Source: Rebecca billardiae RCC1528 (taxonomy: Eukaryota > Haptophyta). Taken from it: a DNA stretch of 64,000 bases. Below the pieces are notes generated by a model, which was given only the letters and a program-made list of their open reading frames with translations, had not been told where the DNA came from and did no database searches. Below are positions 20,600 to 31,709 of this stretch, one piece after another. Numbering within the stretch: position 1 is the stretch's first letter; every line of letters starts with the position of its first letter. The translations under genes and the position numbers were made by a program. The stretch spans positions 3,162,001 through 3,226,000 of the forward strand of contig OZ251223.1 of NCBI GenBank assembly GCA_965240325.2. The letters run 5' to 3'.

Positions 20600-21350
20600 T
20601 GAGCAAGATGTTCACGCCCTGTCACCTGCAACTGTCGACGGCCGTCCTCCACCTGCACCTCGCCTGCACCTCACGACCGGGTGCCCGGATGACCGATCTG
20701 TAACGCTCGACGAGTGATCCCGACGGCTCGACGAGTGATCGAGTGATCCGCACGACGGGCGTCGCTTGCAACTGATCACGGCCGCTCTCCTGCCCGGCGC
20801 TCAGGAGGCGCACGCTTGATGCGTGTCCTGCGCGGTTGTCACCTAACGACCTGCCCCGGCGGTTGCAACTCTCTACATCTCTCGACGGAGTGGCGCGCCG
20901 CCGTCCGCGTTGCTCGACTGGATCTGCGCACCGGGCCTCGCCTGCAACTGTTTTGATGCGTGCCATGCCCTGCGCGGTTGGCACCTGGCTGCCTGCCCCT
21001 GCTGCTGCAACTCTCGACGGCGGCGCGCCGATCAGTGTTGCTCGACTGGATGTGCGCACCGGGCCTCGCCTGCAAGTGTTTACGGCCGTCCACCAGCCCT
21101 ACGGTCCGAGGCTCAGTCGGCGCGCGCGCTTGATGCGTGCCGTGCCCTGCGCGGTTGGCACCTGGCTGCCTGGCCCTGCTGCTGCCGAACTCTCGACGGC
21201 GGTGCGCCGAATCAGTGTTGCGCGACTGGATTACTGCGCACCGGGCGTCGCCTGCAAGTGTTCAGTACGGCCGTCCACCAGCCCTACATACACGGTGCGA
21301 GGCTCAGTAGACAGTAGGGGCGCGCGCTTGATGCGTGCCCTGCGCAGTTG
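20600..21350. repeat. Degenerate tandem repeat, units of about 140-200 bp
   Basis: Successive units share TTGATGCGTGCC, CCTGCGCGGTTGGCACCTGG, CTCGACGGCG, TGCTCGACTGGAT and GCACCGGGC-TCGCCTGCAA. TTGATGCG recurs at 20817, 20953, 21130 and 21328. The unit length grows through insertions, and the first and last units are partial. No conserved frame runs through it. Confidence 0.7.
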
Positions 21351-22042
21351 TCAACGCAGGCTGCACCCGCCACCCGCCCCAGCGTCCGCAGCACTTGGGA
21401 CCGTGGCGGCAGCAGCTACCTTGACGAATGTGACGACCGCCAGCTGTCTTAGTAATAGTATGACACTGCGGCTGCCAGCTAACCATCAATCTGAGCAGTT
21501 CATTTAAGACGTCCTCAGGGCTGGCACGTGCGCACGGCGGCGTCGTCTGCATCAGCGAGTGCCGAGTCTGCAGCGCGCTGTCCGCACCCGGCTATCACCG
21601 TCTGAACGGGTGGTCGTGTGATTCGTGAAGCTGCCGCAGGCGTGCAGCGGCGGCTGCAACGGCACTCTCTAGTTATTTATTGATAATTGAACTTTGACTC
21701 GATGATCGAAATAATCATTCGTCTGAAAAAATATATCGACGATTCTAATATAATATCTCTGTCTGCTGATATGGCGCGGCATATCACCTCATGACCACGG
21801 GCACGCAGTGCGGGCCACACAGGCTCATCAGCCTCGATCAGGAAGCCTGGCAGCGCAAGCAAGCAAGACTGCGCAACGCCGCCTTGCGGCGGACGCCGCG
21901 GCCGCGGACGGGCGCGGACGGTCCTGCCATCAGCGCGCGATCATGCGATGCCCGATTCTGCCATCCGGCATGGTCATTCGGGAGGGGCGGACAAACGAAC
22001 CGTGAGAGCCGATGATGTGCGGGAATCGAGCGTGGGCTTGGT
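21351..22042. other. Intergenic region downstream of CFAP161
   Basis: No gene supported. An AT-rich patch at 21670-21785 interrupts GC-rich sequence. Confidence 0.35.
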
Positions 22043-23032
22043 CTACTGCTCTGCACCTTCGGCGATGGCGCCGCCGGCGGCACCGACATCCGCGGCCGGC
22101 GGCGGAGCACCATTGGCCTGCTCGATGGGCACCGGTGGCGGGCGGGCCGCAGTGCGTGCCACGCGCTCGATGGACCAGCGGTTGTCCTCGTACTCGGGCT
22201 TGACGCCATAGCCCGTGATGTACCGCTTGCCTCGCTTCTCACCGGTCAGCTGGTGCACCACGCCCTTGGCGAGCACTGTCTGCGCGGTCACCACGTGCTC
22301 GACGCCAAATGCAGTGCGGATGCGCTCGTGCGTGCCCGCAACCCGCTTGCCCGACTGGCAATGGACGAGCACGATGGGTTCGCTGGCGTCCACAGGGTGG
22401 CGGAGAAGTCCGAGGCGCGCGTCCATGCGCGCCGGCAGAAGCGTGAAGACCGACGCGTACGTCGGCACGCCGTCCTCGCACACGCGCAGCGTGACACGCT
22501 GGTCGGACGACTGCGAGCCCTGGCCCGGCATCTGCGACGTGAGGCACGCGAGCACCTCGTCGTCGTGAAGGCCACCGGCGGTGGCCAGGACGATGCGATC
22601 GTCGTAACACACGGGCCCCTGCTTGCCCGTGAAGCTCAGCAGCCGAAAGGCTGTGCGTGCGACCCCACCAGCCTCGGCGGGCGCGCACGAGACAAACGCG
22701 TGATCACCCTCGAGGCCGACGGGCTTCTCAGACATGCTGAAGGCGAGGACGCCGTCGTTGTGCAGCGATCGGATGAGCACGATATCGCCGTAGTGCGGCG
22801 GTCCCTCCGGGTCCGCCGCCACGAGCTCCACTGGCGCCAGCTGGGGCATGAGCCTCGCACTGGTCGCGCTCAGGGCAAGCCTCCCGCGGTCGCGCTTGGC
22901 GACGTAGTCCTTGAGGCGTGTCTCCGTCGCGACGCGGTCCTCGCGCCAGTTGCCGACGAGAGTTTGCTGGGAGAAGCTGAGGTGACCCATCAGCTGCTGC
23001 GGCGTGAAGATGCTCTCCGGCCCGTCTGCCAT
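22043..23032 (-). CDS. CFAP161: Cilia- and flagella-associated protein 161 homologue
   Basis: A 329-residue single-exon protein. CFAP161 is a microtubule inner protein of motile axonemes. The N-terminal block VGNWREDRVATETRLKDYV followed by KRDRGRL matches the animal protein (NWNEDVYLEEEL...KRDKGKL in human). HYGDIVLIRS matches the family's HYGDKVMLV. The region around ILVHCQSGKRVAGTHERIRT with a following FG-E-VV segment matches the family's HCHTNRGLA...STYFGKEAEVV. A run of beta-rich MIR-type repeats fills the middle. The C terminus is Ala/Pro-rich and unique. I chose the ATG at 23032, 25 residues before the first conserved motif; an upstream in-frame Met at 23152 would add 40 unconserved residues. 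The gene is divergent from the choline-transporter-like gene, with 250 bp between starts. It implies the organism makes motile flagella. Confidence 0.9.
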   Translation of the reverse strand: MADGPESIFTPQQLMGHLSFSQQTLVGNWREDRVATETRLKDYVAKRDRGRLALSATSARLMPQLAPVELVAADPEGPPHYGDIVLIRSLHNDGVLAFSMSEKPVGLEGDHAFVSCAPAEAGGVARTAFRLLSFTGKQGPVCYDDRIVLATAGGLHDDEVLACLTSQMPGQGSQSSDQRVTLRVCEDGVPTYASVFTLLPARMDARLGLLRHPVDASEPIVLVHCQSGKRVAGTHERIRTAFGVEHVVTAQTVLAKGVVHQLTGEKRGKRYITGYGVKPEYEDNRWSIERVARTAARPPPVPIEQANGAPPPAADVGAAGGAIAEGAEQ

Positions 23033-23282
23033 GGTGCGCGCGAACGTGTGCTGCAACTTCACCCGGTGCGGCCGTGTAACACCCCTCGTCTTGAAACTGG
23101 CGCAGATATTCCGGTGTGCCAGCCGCGCGCCCGTTTCCGGACTGGGTGGCATCTGTTGATCAGGAACCGCTGGGCATGCCGCTTCGTGTTCTCACTCGTC
23201 AGGTGGGCCAAGCACCTTTGGAGATGACTGGTCGCGCCCGCCTCCTCACTCCGCTCTGAGCAGCACCAGGCGGACGGTCCTC

Positions 23283-24931
23283 ATGTCGCAGCCCTTCGAC
23301 GGGTACCGGAGCGCGGATGCCACCGAAGCCGCGGCGCCCCCATTCGGCGGTGCGGGTGGTGCCTATCCTCAGATCGCCGCCACGGCTGCGCCGCACGAGC
23401 CCTCCGCGCAAGAGGAGCTCGAGCAGCCCATGGTTGACAAGGCCGGGGGCAGCAGGTGCGCCCCGCGGCGCAACGCGACTGTGCGCCGGTGGCCGTCGCT
23501 CACCCAACGCCCCCTGCCCCGACCCGCATTGCCGTGCTGTTTCGCAGGACGTCGGACGCGCCGCGCTACCGCGACGTCCCATTCGCCCTGCTCTTTGCCG
23601 CACAGCTGCTCTTCGTGATCGTGACCGCCATCGCCAACGCCAATCGGGTCGCAGCGGGGCGATCCGCGTCAGCGCTCGCCGTCTCAGTTGCGACGCTCCG
23701 TATCTGCGCCACGGCATGCCTCCTCTCGGCGCTGCTCACCGCCGGCTGGCTCGCGCTGCTGCGCACGCACGCGCGCTCGCTCATCTGGGCATCGATCGGC
23801 GCGTCCATCGTGCTGTATGCTGCGACGGCCGCGTGGCTGCTCGGGGGGCAGCACTCGTCGTCGGTCGCGCTGGGCCTCCTCGTCCTGGCGGGCGCGGGTG
23901 CGCAGCTCTTCTACCTCTACTGCGTGCGCCACCGCGTGGCCTTCTCGGCTACGCTGCTGTCCACGGTCGCGTCGCTCATCCAGCAGCACCCGGCGCTGCT
24001 GCTCCTCGCGCTCGGCGCGCTCGTGACCTGCGCGGCGTGGCTGGGGCTGTGGTCGGTCGCCGCGGCGTACACGCTGCACGCGCGCGCGCTGAGCATCGGT
24101 GGCGGCGCGCGCGCGCCCACGGGCGCCCACGGTGCCGAGCCCGCGTACGGCGCGCAGGGCGGCGTGCTGCTGCTGCTGCTGCTCAGCCTATACTGGACGG
24201 TGCACGTCGTCAAGAACGTCGTGCACGTCGCCGTCGCGGGCACGGTGGGCTCGTGGTACTTCCTCGCGCCGCGCTCGAACACGGACCCGACGGTGCGCTC
24301 GCTCAAGCGCGCGCTCACCACGTCGTTCGGCTCCATCTGCCTCGGCTCGCTCGTCGTGAGCATCGTGCGCGCGCTGCGGCTCGGCGCGTCGGCCGCGTCG
24401 CGGCGCGCCGCTCCCGGGCCGCTCCGCTCGTGCCTGCTGTGCGCGCTCGGCTTCCTCGACGTGCTCGTGCGCTTCTTCAACCAGTACGCGTTCACGCACG
24501 TGGCGCTGTACGGCAAGCACTTCACCTCGGCTTCGCGCGATACGTGGGCGCTCCTGGTGCGCTGCGGCATCGACGCGCTCGTGCAGAAGGACATGATTGG
24601 CTCGGTGCTCACGATGGGCTGCTTGGTGGGCGGCCTCTTCAACGTGCTCGTGCTCGGCGCGTGGGCGCGCGTGCGCTTCGACGGCGACGTGCACGAGTGG
24701 CTGCCCGCGGCGTGGCTCGTCTTCTTCATCGGTGCGGGCGCGCAGCTGCTCGTGTCTGCTGTCGTCGAGTCGGCCGTCACCGCGCTCTACGTGTGCTACG
24801 CTGAGGACCCGAACGCGCTCGCCACCGTGCACCCGCAGCTGTACGCGACGTTTGTGAACGCCAACCACAACGTGCCGGTCCCCACGGCGCCCGACGGCGT
24901 GGGCGGCATGGGCGCTGCGGCCGCGTTGTGA
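23283..24931 (+). CDS. Choline-transporter-like protein (CTL/SLC44/PNS1 family), two exons
   Basis: Exon 1 is 23283-23455 and exon 2 is 23548-24931, joined in phase 2 across a 92-nt intron (donor CAG/GTGCGC, acceptor TTTCGCAG), giving about 518 residues. The N-terminal 60 residues are soluble and Pro/Ala-rich. The conserved body opens with YRDVPFALLFAAQLL and has about ten membrane spans. Family landmarks are the Trp-x-x-x-Val-x-x-Asn segment with VHVAVAGTVGSWYF, the TSFGSICLGSLVVSIVRALR block, FFNQYAFTHVALYGKHF with SASRDTW, and VCYAEDPNAL near the C terminus. Members move choline, ethanolamine or related solutes across plasma or organelle membranes; several have unproven substrates, so the substrate here is open. 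The exon join is needed because the reading frame of exon 2 has no plausible start of its own. Confidence 0.9.
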
Positions 24932-25383
24932 TCCCAGCTAGTGCGATCGTGGCGCCGGGACTCTGGACCGATGAGTGCCGCTGATCTGTTCTCGCCAGAG
25001 TCGTGACTACTTCCGTCGGCGGAGCCAGGCTTCGGGCAGTCTCTCTCTCTCCCTGCCGCCCGACTAGCTAGTATTGTAGCAGCTTAGTCTCTGCGGAGTC
25101 AGTGACACGGACTTGTGATGCTGCTACAGCCTCGCCCGAGTCAGGGGTTTATTAGTCGTCGTATATTACAATTATTATTCCGGGCCGCCGGGCCGTGGCC
25201 GTCACCGCCGTGCCTGACGCCGTGCACGCGGCCCGGGCCGTCGGAGGATTCGCCGAATGACGATTCAGACGGGCGGAGCACTCAGTCAGACTGACTCACG
25301 TCTCAGAGTCAGAGCCCGCCACTCGGTCAGTACTCAGTCCGATCGATATATGTATAGCTTCAAAGGACGCCAATAATGTTATT

Positions 25384-25474
<91 letters not shown>

Positions 25475-28172
25475 CCGCGTTCCGCGGTCCTCTTCTGTCA
25501 GAACCAACGTAGTTGGGGGCCCGCGGTGCAGCTGTGCCACCCGCTCCGTCACCGCCACGGCACGGCGTCGCCCGTCGCATATGCCACCTGGCTGCATCAG
25601 TCGCGCGGACTCGGCCACTCCGCACTCGGCGCCGCTGGCCGCGCAGATCTGAGCCTGTGGCTTTCGTGTCAGGCAGTCAGGCATCCGTCGTGCCCATCAG
25701 CGCCCGAGAGCTGGCTCTCAGTCACTGAGTGAGTGAGAGCCGCCGCTCTAACAGCGCGCGGTCCGAGCTGGCGAGCTCGCGCGCCAAACGCCCGCCCATG
25801 CTGATGCGCCAGTCAAGCCGTCGAGACTCTCGATCGAGACAGCTCGGATGCGGCGGACGAGAGCAAAATCCATCACAGCTCGGCCATGGACGGCGCGAGC
25901 GAGGGCTTGGGCGAGCGAGATGGCCGTGGTGGCTGCTCTACATCCCGACAAAACGTCCAAGACTACCCGCTCGCACCACGCCGACTGGATCAGGGCCAGG
26001 CGAAGGCTCCGCACTGCAGATCAGGCTCGGCGCCAGACGGCTGAGCCGGAACGTCACTCGCGAGGCCCCGCGCTTCAACACGCCGAGAATTCAGCTGCGC
26101 GGCGTGCGGCGTGGCGCGCGCGGGCGCGCGCATGGTCAGCTGGAAACACAGCGAGAAACTCGCCTCGCCCCCACGCGCCACGCGCATTCGCACCCATAAA
26201 TAATATCACACGCGAGGAGCATCGTCCGATGAGTGAAGCTACTCGGCAGCTTCATTGGCACCGGTGAGTCAGCTCACGGCTGCGCAGTCAATAAACGATG
26301 AACTCGAGGGACACCCGATGCTGCTGTCGCCTGCGGAGTAGGCCTGGATTCACGCGTTAGGATGCCCCGCGGTCTCCTCCTCGTACCGTCGCCGACCGCT
26401 CTCCGCGCGCGGGCGTTGACATCGATAATCGATTCGTCGGTCCGCGACCGCCGGTCGTGCTCGGTTGGAAACCGCACTGACTGGGCCGAAGAGCCTCAAG
26501 AGGGATCGGCAGGGCGGGGCGCGCGGGGTGAGCGGGGCACGAAAGCGACGCCGATGACCGTCGGGACCCGCCGCAGCCGCGCGCACCTGCGCTGACTGAG
26601 TCCGTCGAATTGAACGCCTCGTGCGCAGCGCCGCCGGCGCGAGGCAGCCCCTCGGCTTCGGCTGAGTGAGCCCTTCTCAGCGGGCTCAAACAAACCTACC
26701 GACCCGGTCGGGATCCGGCACAGGCGACGGGCGGCCAGGGAGATAGATAGTATGAAGATTGCGTTGTGGTGGCGCGATCAACATTTGATCATCAAACGTC
26801 GTCGCGCTCCGCTTGAATCTCATTGGCCGAAAAATTCGCTTGTAACGGTTCGCTACGTTAGGGATCCTAAAGGGCGTGAAGTTTTTTGGACGGGCGTCAC
26901 TCCCGCTTTGCTTATTTATCGGAAGAATCGTGGGCGCGTCCATTCCTAGCTAATCGATGCCTCTTTGCGGTCTCAAAATTCGAAACTCGGTCTCTTCCAG
27001 CCTTGAAAATTGTCCCCCGTCCCTTTTTTCTTGATCAAAGGACAAAGATCTTTTTGAAACGTGGTTAGGGCCCACGGAGCGGGCTCCACGCTGCGCGCTC
27101 CGCCCTGCACCGCGGGCCATTATTAGCTATATATTATTCTTCGGCGGCCGACATAATATAAGTTTTCAACCGCGGCCGGCGGCGGCAATGTCCGACTCCC
27201 GGTCACTGTTCTCAGTGAATAAACTGTTATGCCTAGCTATAGCTAGCTCCGACTTACACACGGTGACACACGGTCTGCTCATCAAATTCAATATCACTCC
27301 ATCAGGCCCGGAACGTCCCAACCCCAGGCTACGTCAAGCCTCATCAAGGCTCGAGTCGGCGAGTCCGTGATGCTGGTATTGGCATCAATAATATACTATT
27401 GTCATATGCAAGAACCCGCAAAGCCGCGACTGCAATACTATTCTTGGCCGGTGACTTTTTTATTATTATAATAACAGTCCGGGGTGGACTTTAGCGCCAT
27501 ATATATGATACTTTAGTCTGAATTAGGTGATGTCACTGATGACAATGCCGTCGCCGCCGCGCTGGCTTAAACGATTATTATTAAGAGTATATTAATAAGT
27601 CGGACTCGGGGCACCCCCGGAGGCCGGAGCGGAAGCGGGCTCAGGAGTCCGAGTCTGACTAGTCTGTCTGTCTGTCTCAGTCTGTCTGAGCCTGACTCGG
27701 ATCTTGGCACGGGTGGTCATCATGCGGTCCGACACGGGCGACACTTCGGCCCGGCCATCCGCATCGGCCTCACGGGCTCGGCGCCGAGGGCCATCGCCAT
27801 CGCCATCGGGTAGCGCCGCTGCGCCGCCGCCGGGGCCCCGGGGCCCGAGTGCCCCGACGCTGCTGAGTGCACGATTGCGGAACGAGTGCGGTGTGCCGGT
27901 GTGGGAGACCCCTCGGGCTCGGATACGCGACAACAGATTGATATATGCTAGCTAAGCCACTCGATGTGCACAATACACTGCCGGCAACTGAACTGCCCGA
28001 GTCACTGCCGGCCGTGTGACCCGGGTTTGCCGCGCAGTTGGTTGGGCGGCGCGGTGTCTGAGCAAGCCACGGCAGATGAAAGGTGAGTAGTCATAGGGCA
28101 CGATGAGCATCACATGTCGTCCTCGTTGACGATGGACCCCGGCGATGCTGCTGGTCACTTGGTGCTGCGGCA
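24932..28172. other. Long intergenic region, no supported gene
   Basis: GC-rich and AT-rich patches alternate. It contains a CT run (25041-25052), the (TA)n tract, AT-rich stretches at 27120-27180 and 27380-27600, and a GTCT repeat at 27660-27690. Short frames, for example a 65-codon frame at 26752-26949, show no family features and I do not call them genes. Confidence 0.4.
25386..25472. repeat. (TA)n dinucleotide microsatellite, about 43 units
   Basis: An uninterrupted alternating TA run. It creates a fake Tyr-Ile poly-dipeptide in the translated frames. Confidence 0.97.
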
Positions 28173-28763
28173 TCACTCATCATCAGCCGGTGTTGGTGCT
28201 GGAGCAGCAGCTGGAGGTGGCTTCCAGCTGAAGAGCGAGGCGTGCTTAGCAGCACGGTCCTCGGGCAAGGCTGCCACAGGAATCCCTGCGGGCTGCATTC
28301 GCTCGCGCATGGGCTGCAGAGCCTGCTTGCGAACAGCCCTGCGCTCGGCGAGCTCATTGAGCTCCTGCTCCATCTCTTTGTTGCGCGCTGTGTTCTCTGT
28401 CAGCACACGAAGGCTGAGCTGCTCAACCTCTGTGAGTAGAGGGGTCGAGGTTTCCGCAGCAGGCGCCGCAGAAGGTGCTGCGGTCACGTTTGCCTGGTCC
28501 TGCGCCGGCCGGGGCGTCGGCTTTGGCCGGGCGGGCAACTCCTTGGCCAGCATGCGCAGCGCGGAGCCAAGCATGTCGGCAGAGCGATCAGCCTCAGTCC
28601 CGCGCGTCTCCTCGAGCTCCTCGAGAGCCTTCGTGCGCGCTGCGCTCGCTTCAGCGGCCATCTCTCGCTTGACCTTCGCACGAATCGCCGCCTCGCGTTT
28701 CTTCCGGCGCTCGTGGTCCTCACGCGCTCGCAGCCGCGCCGCCTCTCCGCCGGTCGACGACAT
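28173..28763 (-). CDS. Small charged coiled-coil protein, function unknown
   Basis: A frame of about 196 residues starting at the ATG at 28763 (an upstream in-frame ATG at 28811 adds 16 residues). Residues 5-60 are rich in Arg, Glu, Lys and Ala with heptad spacing (ARLRAREDHERRKKREAAIR), typical of a long charged helix. A Pro/Ala linker follows, then a second helical stretch with a Glu/Leu/Asn pattern around RNKEMEQELNELAERRAVRK, and a Pro/Ala-rich tail. I recognise no family. The alternating helix and linker pattern, with codon use like the neighbours, supports a real gene. The shared upstream element lies about 370 bp before the start in the correct orientation. Confidence 0.6.
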   Translation of the reverse strand: MSSTGGEAARLRAREDHERRKKREAAIRAKVKREMAAEASAARTKALEELEETRGTEADRSADMLGSALRMLAKELPARPKPTPRPAQDQANVTAAPSAAPAAETSTPLLTEVEQLSLRVLTENTARNKEMEQELNELAERRAVRKQALQPMRERMQPAGIPVAALPEDRAAKHASLFSWKPPPAAAPAPTPADDE

Positions 28764-29608
28764 CGCTAACGGTCGAAGGTCCGACAATGGACCAACGCAA
28801 GCATTCAGCATTATTCTTCTTTCCTTTAATAAATTGATTCATCAGCATCCGGCAATGGCCGCGAGACTCTCGCGGCGGGCGAGACGAGCGGCTTTTATAC
28901 CACCGCCTTCTAATGGCCCTGTAACGGCCGGCGGGTCGCTACCCCTCGCCTAGCGAGGGGTGCTCGACCGTTACGGGAGATTAGATGCACCTGCTTTTAT
29001 ACTTTATAGCGGCAAGTCGGACGGACATCAAATCGACAAATGAGCTTACTCAGATCGGCGACGGCTTCATGGGCGGTGACAGTTGGCGGGCGTCGATCTC
29101 GCCTGCCTGAGCTGTGTGCGTCTCTTATTCTTAGTAAGTTACTGTAGGTCTCTCTTCGGAGAGCGTGCGATGAAGGATGGCGCGCGGCAACCTGCCACCG
29201 TGATGAGCCTTACGCACGTTAAAACAAATAAACTGTACTTATACAGTACTTCATTCGGTTACGCGCAGCCTGGCCAACCTTGCGGGCCGCTTGATCGTCA
29301 GACTCAACGACTGTGTGGGGCCAGGCGGACTATCATTGACAGGTCTGCATCGTCGCACGGCATGCCGAGAGGTCAGTCCGTCGGAAGGGTGATTTCCGCC
29401 CCTCACTTCCCATCCAATTCACGAGCAGCCTCACAGGCACAGCGCGCTCCCCGCCTCCCCGCTCGGACCGGTTGCACGAACATATTGGCCTGGAAATGGA
29501 CGTGACAGTGATCGACGAGTGAATCGTCCCCGGACCGTGCAGGCTTGCAGGCCGCCAGAGACTGGTCCTCCGAAGGATGTGTAAGTGGCGCTTCGAGTTG
29601 CAAGCGCC
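28764..29608. other. Intergenic region with the second copy of the shared upstream element
   Basis: No gene. It probably contains the promoter of the coiled-coil gene. A GC-rich inverted repeat surrounds CCCCTCGCCTAGCGAGGGG near 28940-28960. Confidence 0.4.
29056..29150 (-). promoter_or_regulatory. Shared upstream element, copy 2 (before the small coiled-coil gene)
   Basis: On the minus strand it reads CTACAGTAAC, ACTAAGAATAAGAGACGC with ACACA, then GCAGGCGAGATCGACGCC, CGCCAAC and CACCGCCCATGAAGCCGTCG. The first half matches 9580-9621 (23 identical bases from ACTAAG) and the whole matches 36889-36996 over about 80 bp. It points toward the gene that starts at 28763. Confidence 0.55.
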
Positions 29609-30220
29609 TCAGATGAGTCCGATGCTGCCAAAGAGCACGCCGGAGGAGAAGCGCTTGTCGGCAGCATCAACGATGAGTACTTTCACCTCATACACGCCAT
29701 CGTGCAGAGACGCGGGCTGTATCACGACTCGCGCCTTGCCACCGTGAGTCATTGGATCAAGCGTGCCTTTGTATGACGGGGGTGGCACGTACGGGTTGTT
29801 CGTGGCCCACCAGAGCTCCTCGCCCTCCTCGTTCACGAAGGTGCACTTCACGCCAGTCGTGCCGGTCATGTACCCATGTGCATGGACGGAAAAGACGCCG
29901 CCGTCGACGTGGTCGCCCTCGCGAGGCGCGAGCTCGGTTGGTGGTGAGACTGCAAACTTGCCCGTGTCGGCGCTGAACGACTTGAGCTTCCATGTCCAAT
30001 GCGAAGTGTTGATGACGGCAACAAGCGTGCTCCGATCGCCTCGTTCATAGGCGCCATCTGCAAGCTTGCTCGGCACGTGTTCGGCGAGCTGCAAGCCCGC
30101 ATCAGACGCGATTGCACTAAGAGCAACGAGAGCAGCGCTTGGATTCGGCTCCACACCGCTGTCCTCGGGCGAACGCTCGTCGGATTGCGGCAAGGCCAAA
30201 GCGTCGGCGCTAGGCTCCAT
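29609..30220 (-). CDS. Small protein with a predicted beta-sandwich, possibly of the actinoporin/aegerolysin type
   Basis: A 203-residue frame from the ATG at 30220. The first 60 residues are acidic and Pro/Ser-rich. The remainder reads like a single beta-rich domain: AVINTSHWTWKL, a GKFAVSPPTEL turn, HAHGYMTGTTGVKCTFVNEE, LWWATNNPYVPPP, and a C-terminal VYEVKVLIVDA strand. The spacing of the Asn-x-x-x-x-Trp start, the Pro-Pro turn, the Gly-rich TG-x-x-G motif and the aromatic NPY resembles the cytolysin/lectin beta-sandwich group (actinoporins, fungal fruit-body lectins, aegerolysins). That is a weak pattern match only. No signal peptide is seen. If the fold is right, the role could be lipid or glycan binding; no toxic role is claimed. 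Confidence 0.5.
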   Translation of the reverse strand: MEPSADALALPQSDERSPEDSGVEPNPSAALVALSAIASDAGLQLAEHVPSKLADGAYERGDRSTLVAVINTSHWTWKLKSFSADTGKFAVSPPTELAPREGDHVDGGVFSVHAHGYMTGTTGVKCTFVNEEGEELWWATNNPYVPPPSYKGTLDPMTHGGKARVVIQPASLHDGVYEVKVLIVDAADKRFSSGVLFGSIGLI

Positions 30221-31042
30221 CGTGCAGCGGAGGTGAAACAGCCGCCTTGCGCGCCGGACCCCAACAAACAAACTGTTCGTTTGCGCACGCGTCTTTTTGA
30301 GCTTCCGAGCTGATCAAGAGTTGACATCAGTCACATCAGATTCAGAGACAGAGTTGACTGTGAGTCGGACTACTCGGACTGGCCCGCGACCACGGAGCCT
30401 GTCGGAGGCAATCCTGTCGTGAGGCATAACGTCGACAACGGTCGTGACGCGTAAATCATGATGACCATGTACGACTTGAGTCGCGCAGAGGACACAGAAA
30501 GAATTGTGACTGTGTCTGTGAGAGAAAGATCGGATGATAATGACCGCGCAGCCGCGTCGGCAGGCGCCACTCGATGACTGATGTGATTACCGATGGACGA
30601 ACGCGGGCCGGCCGGCCCGCGACACCGTGGCCCACCGGCCCCGGGCGTGGCCTGCCCGACCACGGACCGGCCACCGGGACCACTCCGACCAGCCGGACCG
30701 GGCGAGCGGCCCGCGGGGCAGGCCGCTGGCGCTGGCCAGACGCCGCGCGACGGCAGATTCTGCTAGTTGACACTGTTCGGACCGACCCCGCCGTTAGTCT
30801 GTCGAGCTCCGCGCTTGCGCGGAGCGCTCCGCGGCGTCGCCAGAAAATCGACGTCGCCGAGATGAAACGGCTGGGTCTCAATCAGCCAGCCACCGGCGTG
30901 ACTGATGACTGGATCCGAGTTGACTCGTCAGTGACGTCACTGACGGCGCTGATGAAACCGTCATGCCCGATGGCGGAGATGAACGTCGGGTGATCTCAGA
31001 GAGGTCGCGCCGTGGGCGACCTCATGCCCAGGGGATATCGGG
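30221..31042. other. Intergenic region, GC-rich, no gene
   Basis: Contains the perfect short hairpin GCTCCGCGC-TT-GCGCGGAGC (30806-30825) and a GGCTGGGTCTCAATCAGCC segment near 30870 that recurs in variant form at 36380. The short frames have no family features. Confidence 0.4.
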
Positions 31043-31645
31043 TCATGCTCTCTGCAACGCCTCGCGAAGGGCGAGCATACGGTCCATGTTTGCGCCCATG
31101 TCGCCCAGACCGATGCGCAGGCTGGACCTGAACTCGATAGACTTTCGCCGCGCGTCGAAGAGCAGCTCGACGTCATCGACAAATCGGAAGAGCCCAATGC
31201 GGAAAGTGTAGTGCGCGTAGCCATAGCGGTCATCTAGCACGCGCTCCCGTATCAGTGAGGCCGCCCGATGTGGCAATCGCAGCTCACCGCCGAGAATGCG
31301 TCTGCGAGCGCCAGCCATGGCTGCTTCCAGCGTGTGAGCATCCGGTGGGAACGCCAGCGGCGGTCCGTCCCCTCGCGCGCTAGCGGCGCAGCACTGGTGA
31401 CTGTTCACATGTAGCGGCGCGAGTACGCGCTGTGCCAGCTGCTCGTCCGACGTCGGCGAGCCCCAGCGCCCCACATGCGAAGACATGCTGAGCAACGCAA
31501 AGCCGAGGAGTTGCGCCCAGCATATGCGCCGCACTATCCGCAGGCCGCGGGAGCGGGGCTGGAGCCTTTGCGTCAGGGCGAGCGTTGCCGTTGTTGTCAG
31601 TGTCATCGTCGACGTGCCGCCGAGCACGCCATGGAAGCCGACCAT
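31043..31645 (-). CDS. DUF1499-domain protein
   Basis: The C-terminal part carries the DUF1499 pattern: LFRFVDDVELLFD, then IEFRSSLRIGLGDMGANMDR and an LREAL end. These correspond to the family's F-x-F-x-DD-v-E and R-S-x-S-R-x-G-x-x-D-x-G-x-N blocks. DUF1499 proteins are small, uncharacterised proteins of bacteria and of plastid-bearing eukaryotes. With the ATG at 31645 the product is about 200 residues, with an N-terminal Thr/Leu/Arg-rich and then hydrophobic leader (ICWAQLLGFALLSMS) that could be a targeting sequence. Further in-frame Met codons at 31819 and 31828 are alternatives. The upstream frame continues antisense into the neighbouring LINE, so the true 5' end, and whether the insertion removed promoter or exon sequence, is uncertain. 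Confidence 0.65.
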   Translation of the reverse strand: MVGFHGVLGGTSTMTLTTTATLALTQRLQPRSRGLRIVRRICWAQLLGFALLSMSSHVGRWGSPTSDEQLAQRVLAPLHVNSHQCCAASARGDGPPLAFPPDAHTLEAAMAGARRRILGGELRLPHRAASLIRERVLDDRYGYAHYTFRIGLFRFVDDVELLFDARRKSIEFRSSLRIGLGDMGANMDRMLALREALQRA

Positions 31646-31709
31646 GGAGGCGCGTGCACGCCGCCGCACCAGGCGCGCGTGACCCGCAACAAGGGATGCC
31701 GCCGCGTTG

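Noticed and set aside
25386-25684. Frame rich in repeated Tyr-Ile
   Set aside because: It is only the translated TA microsatellite.
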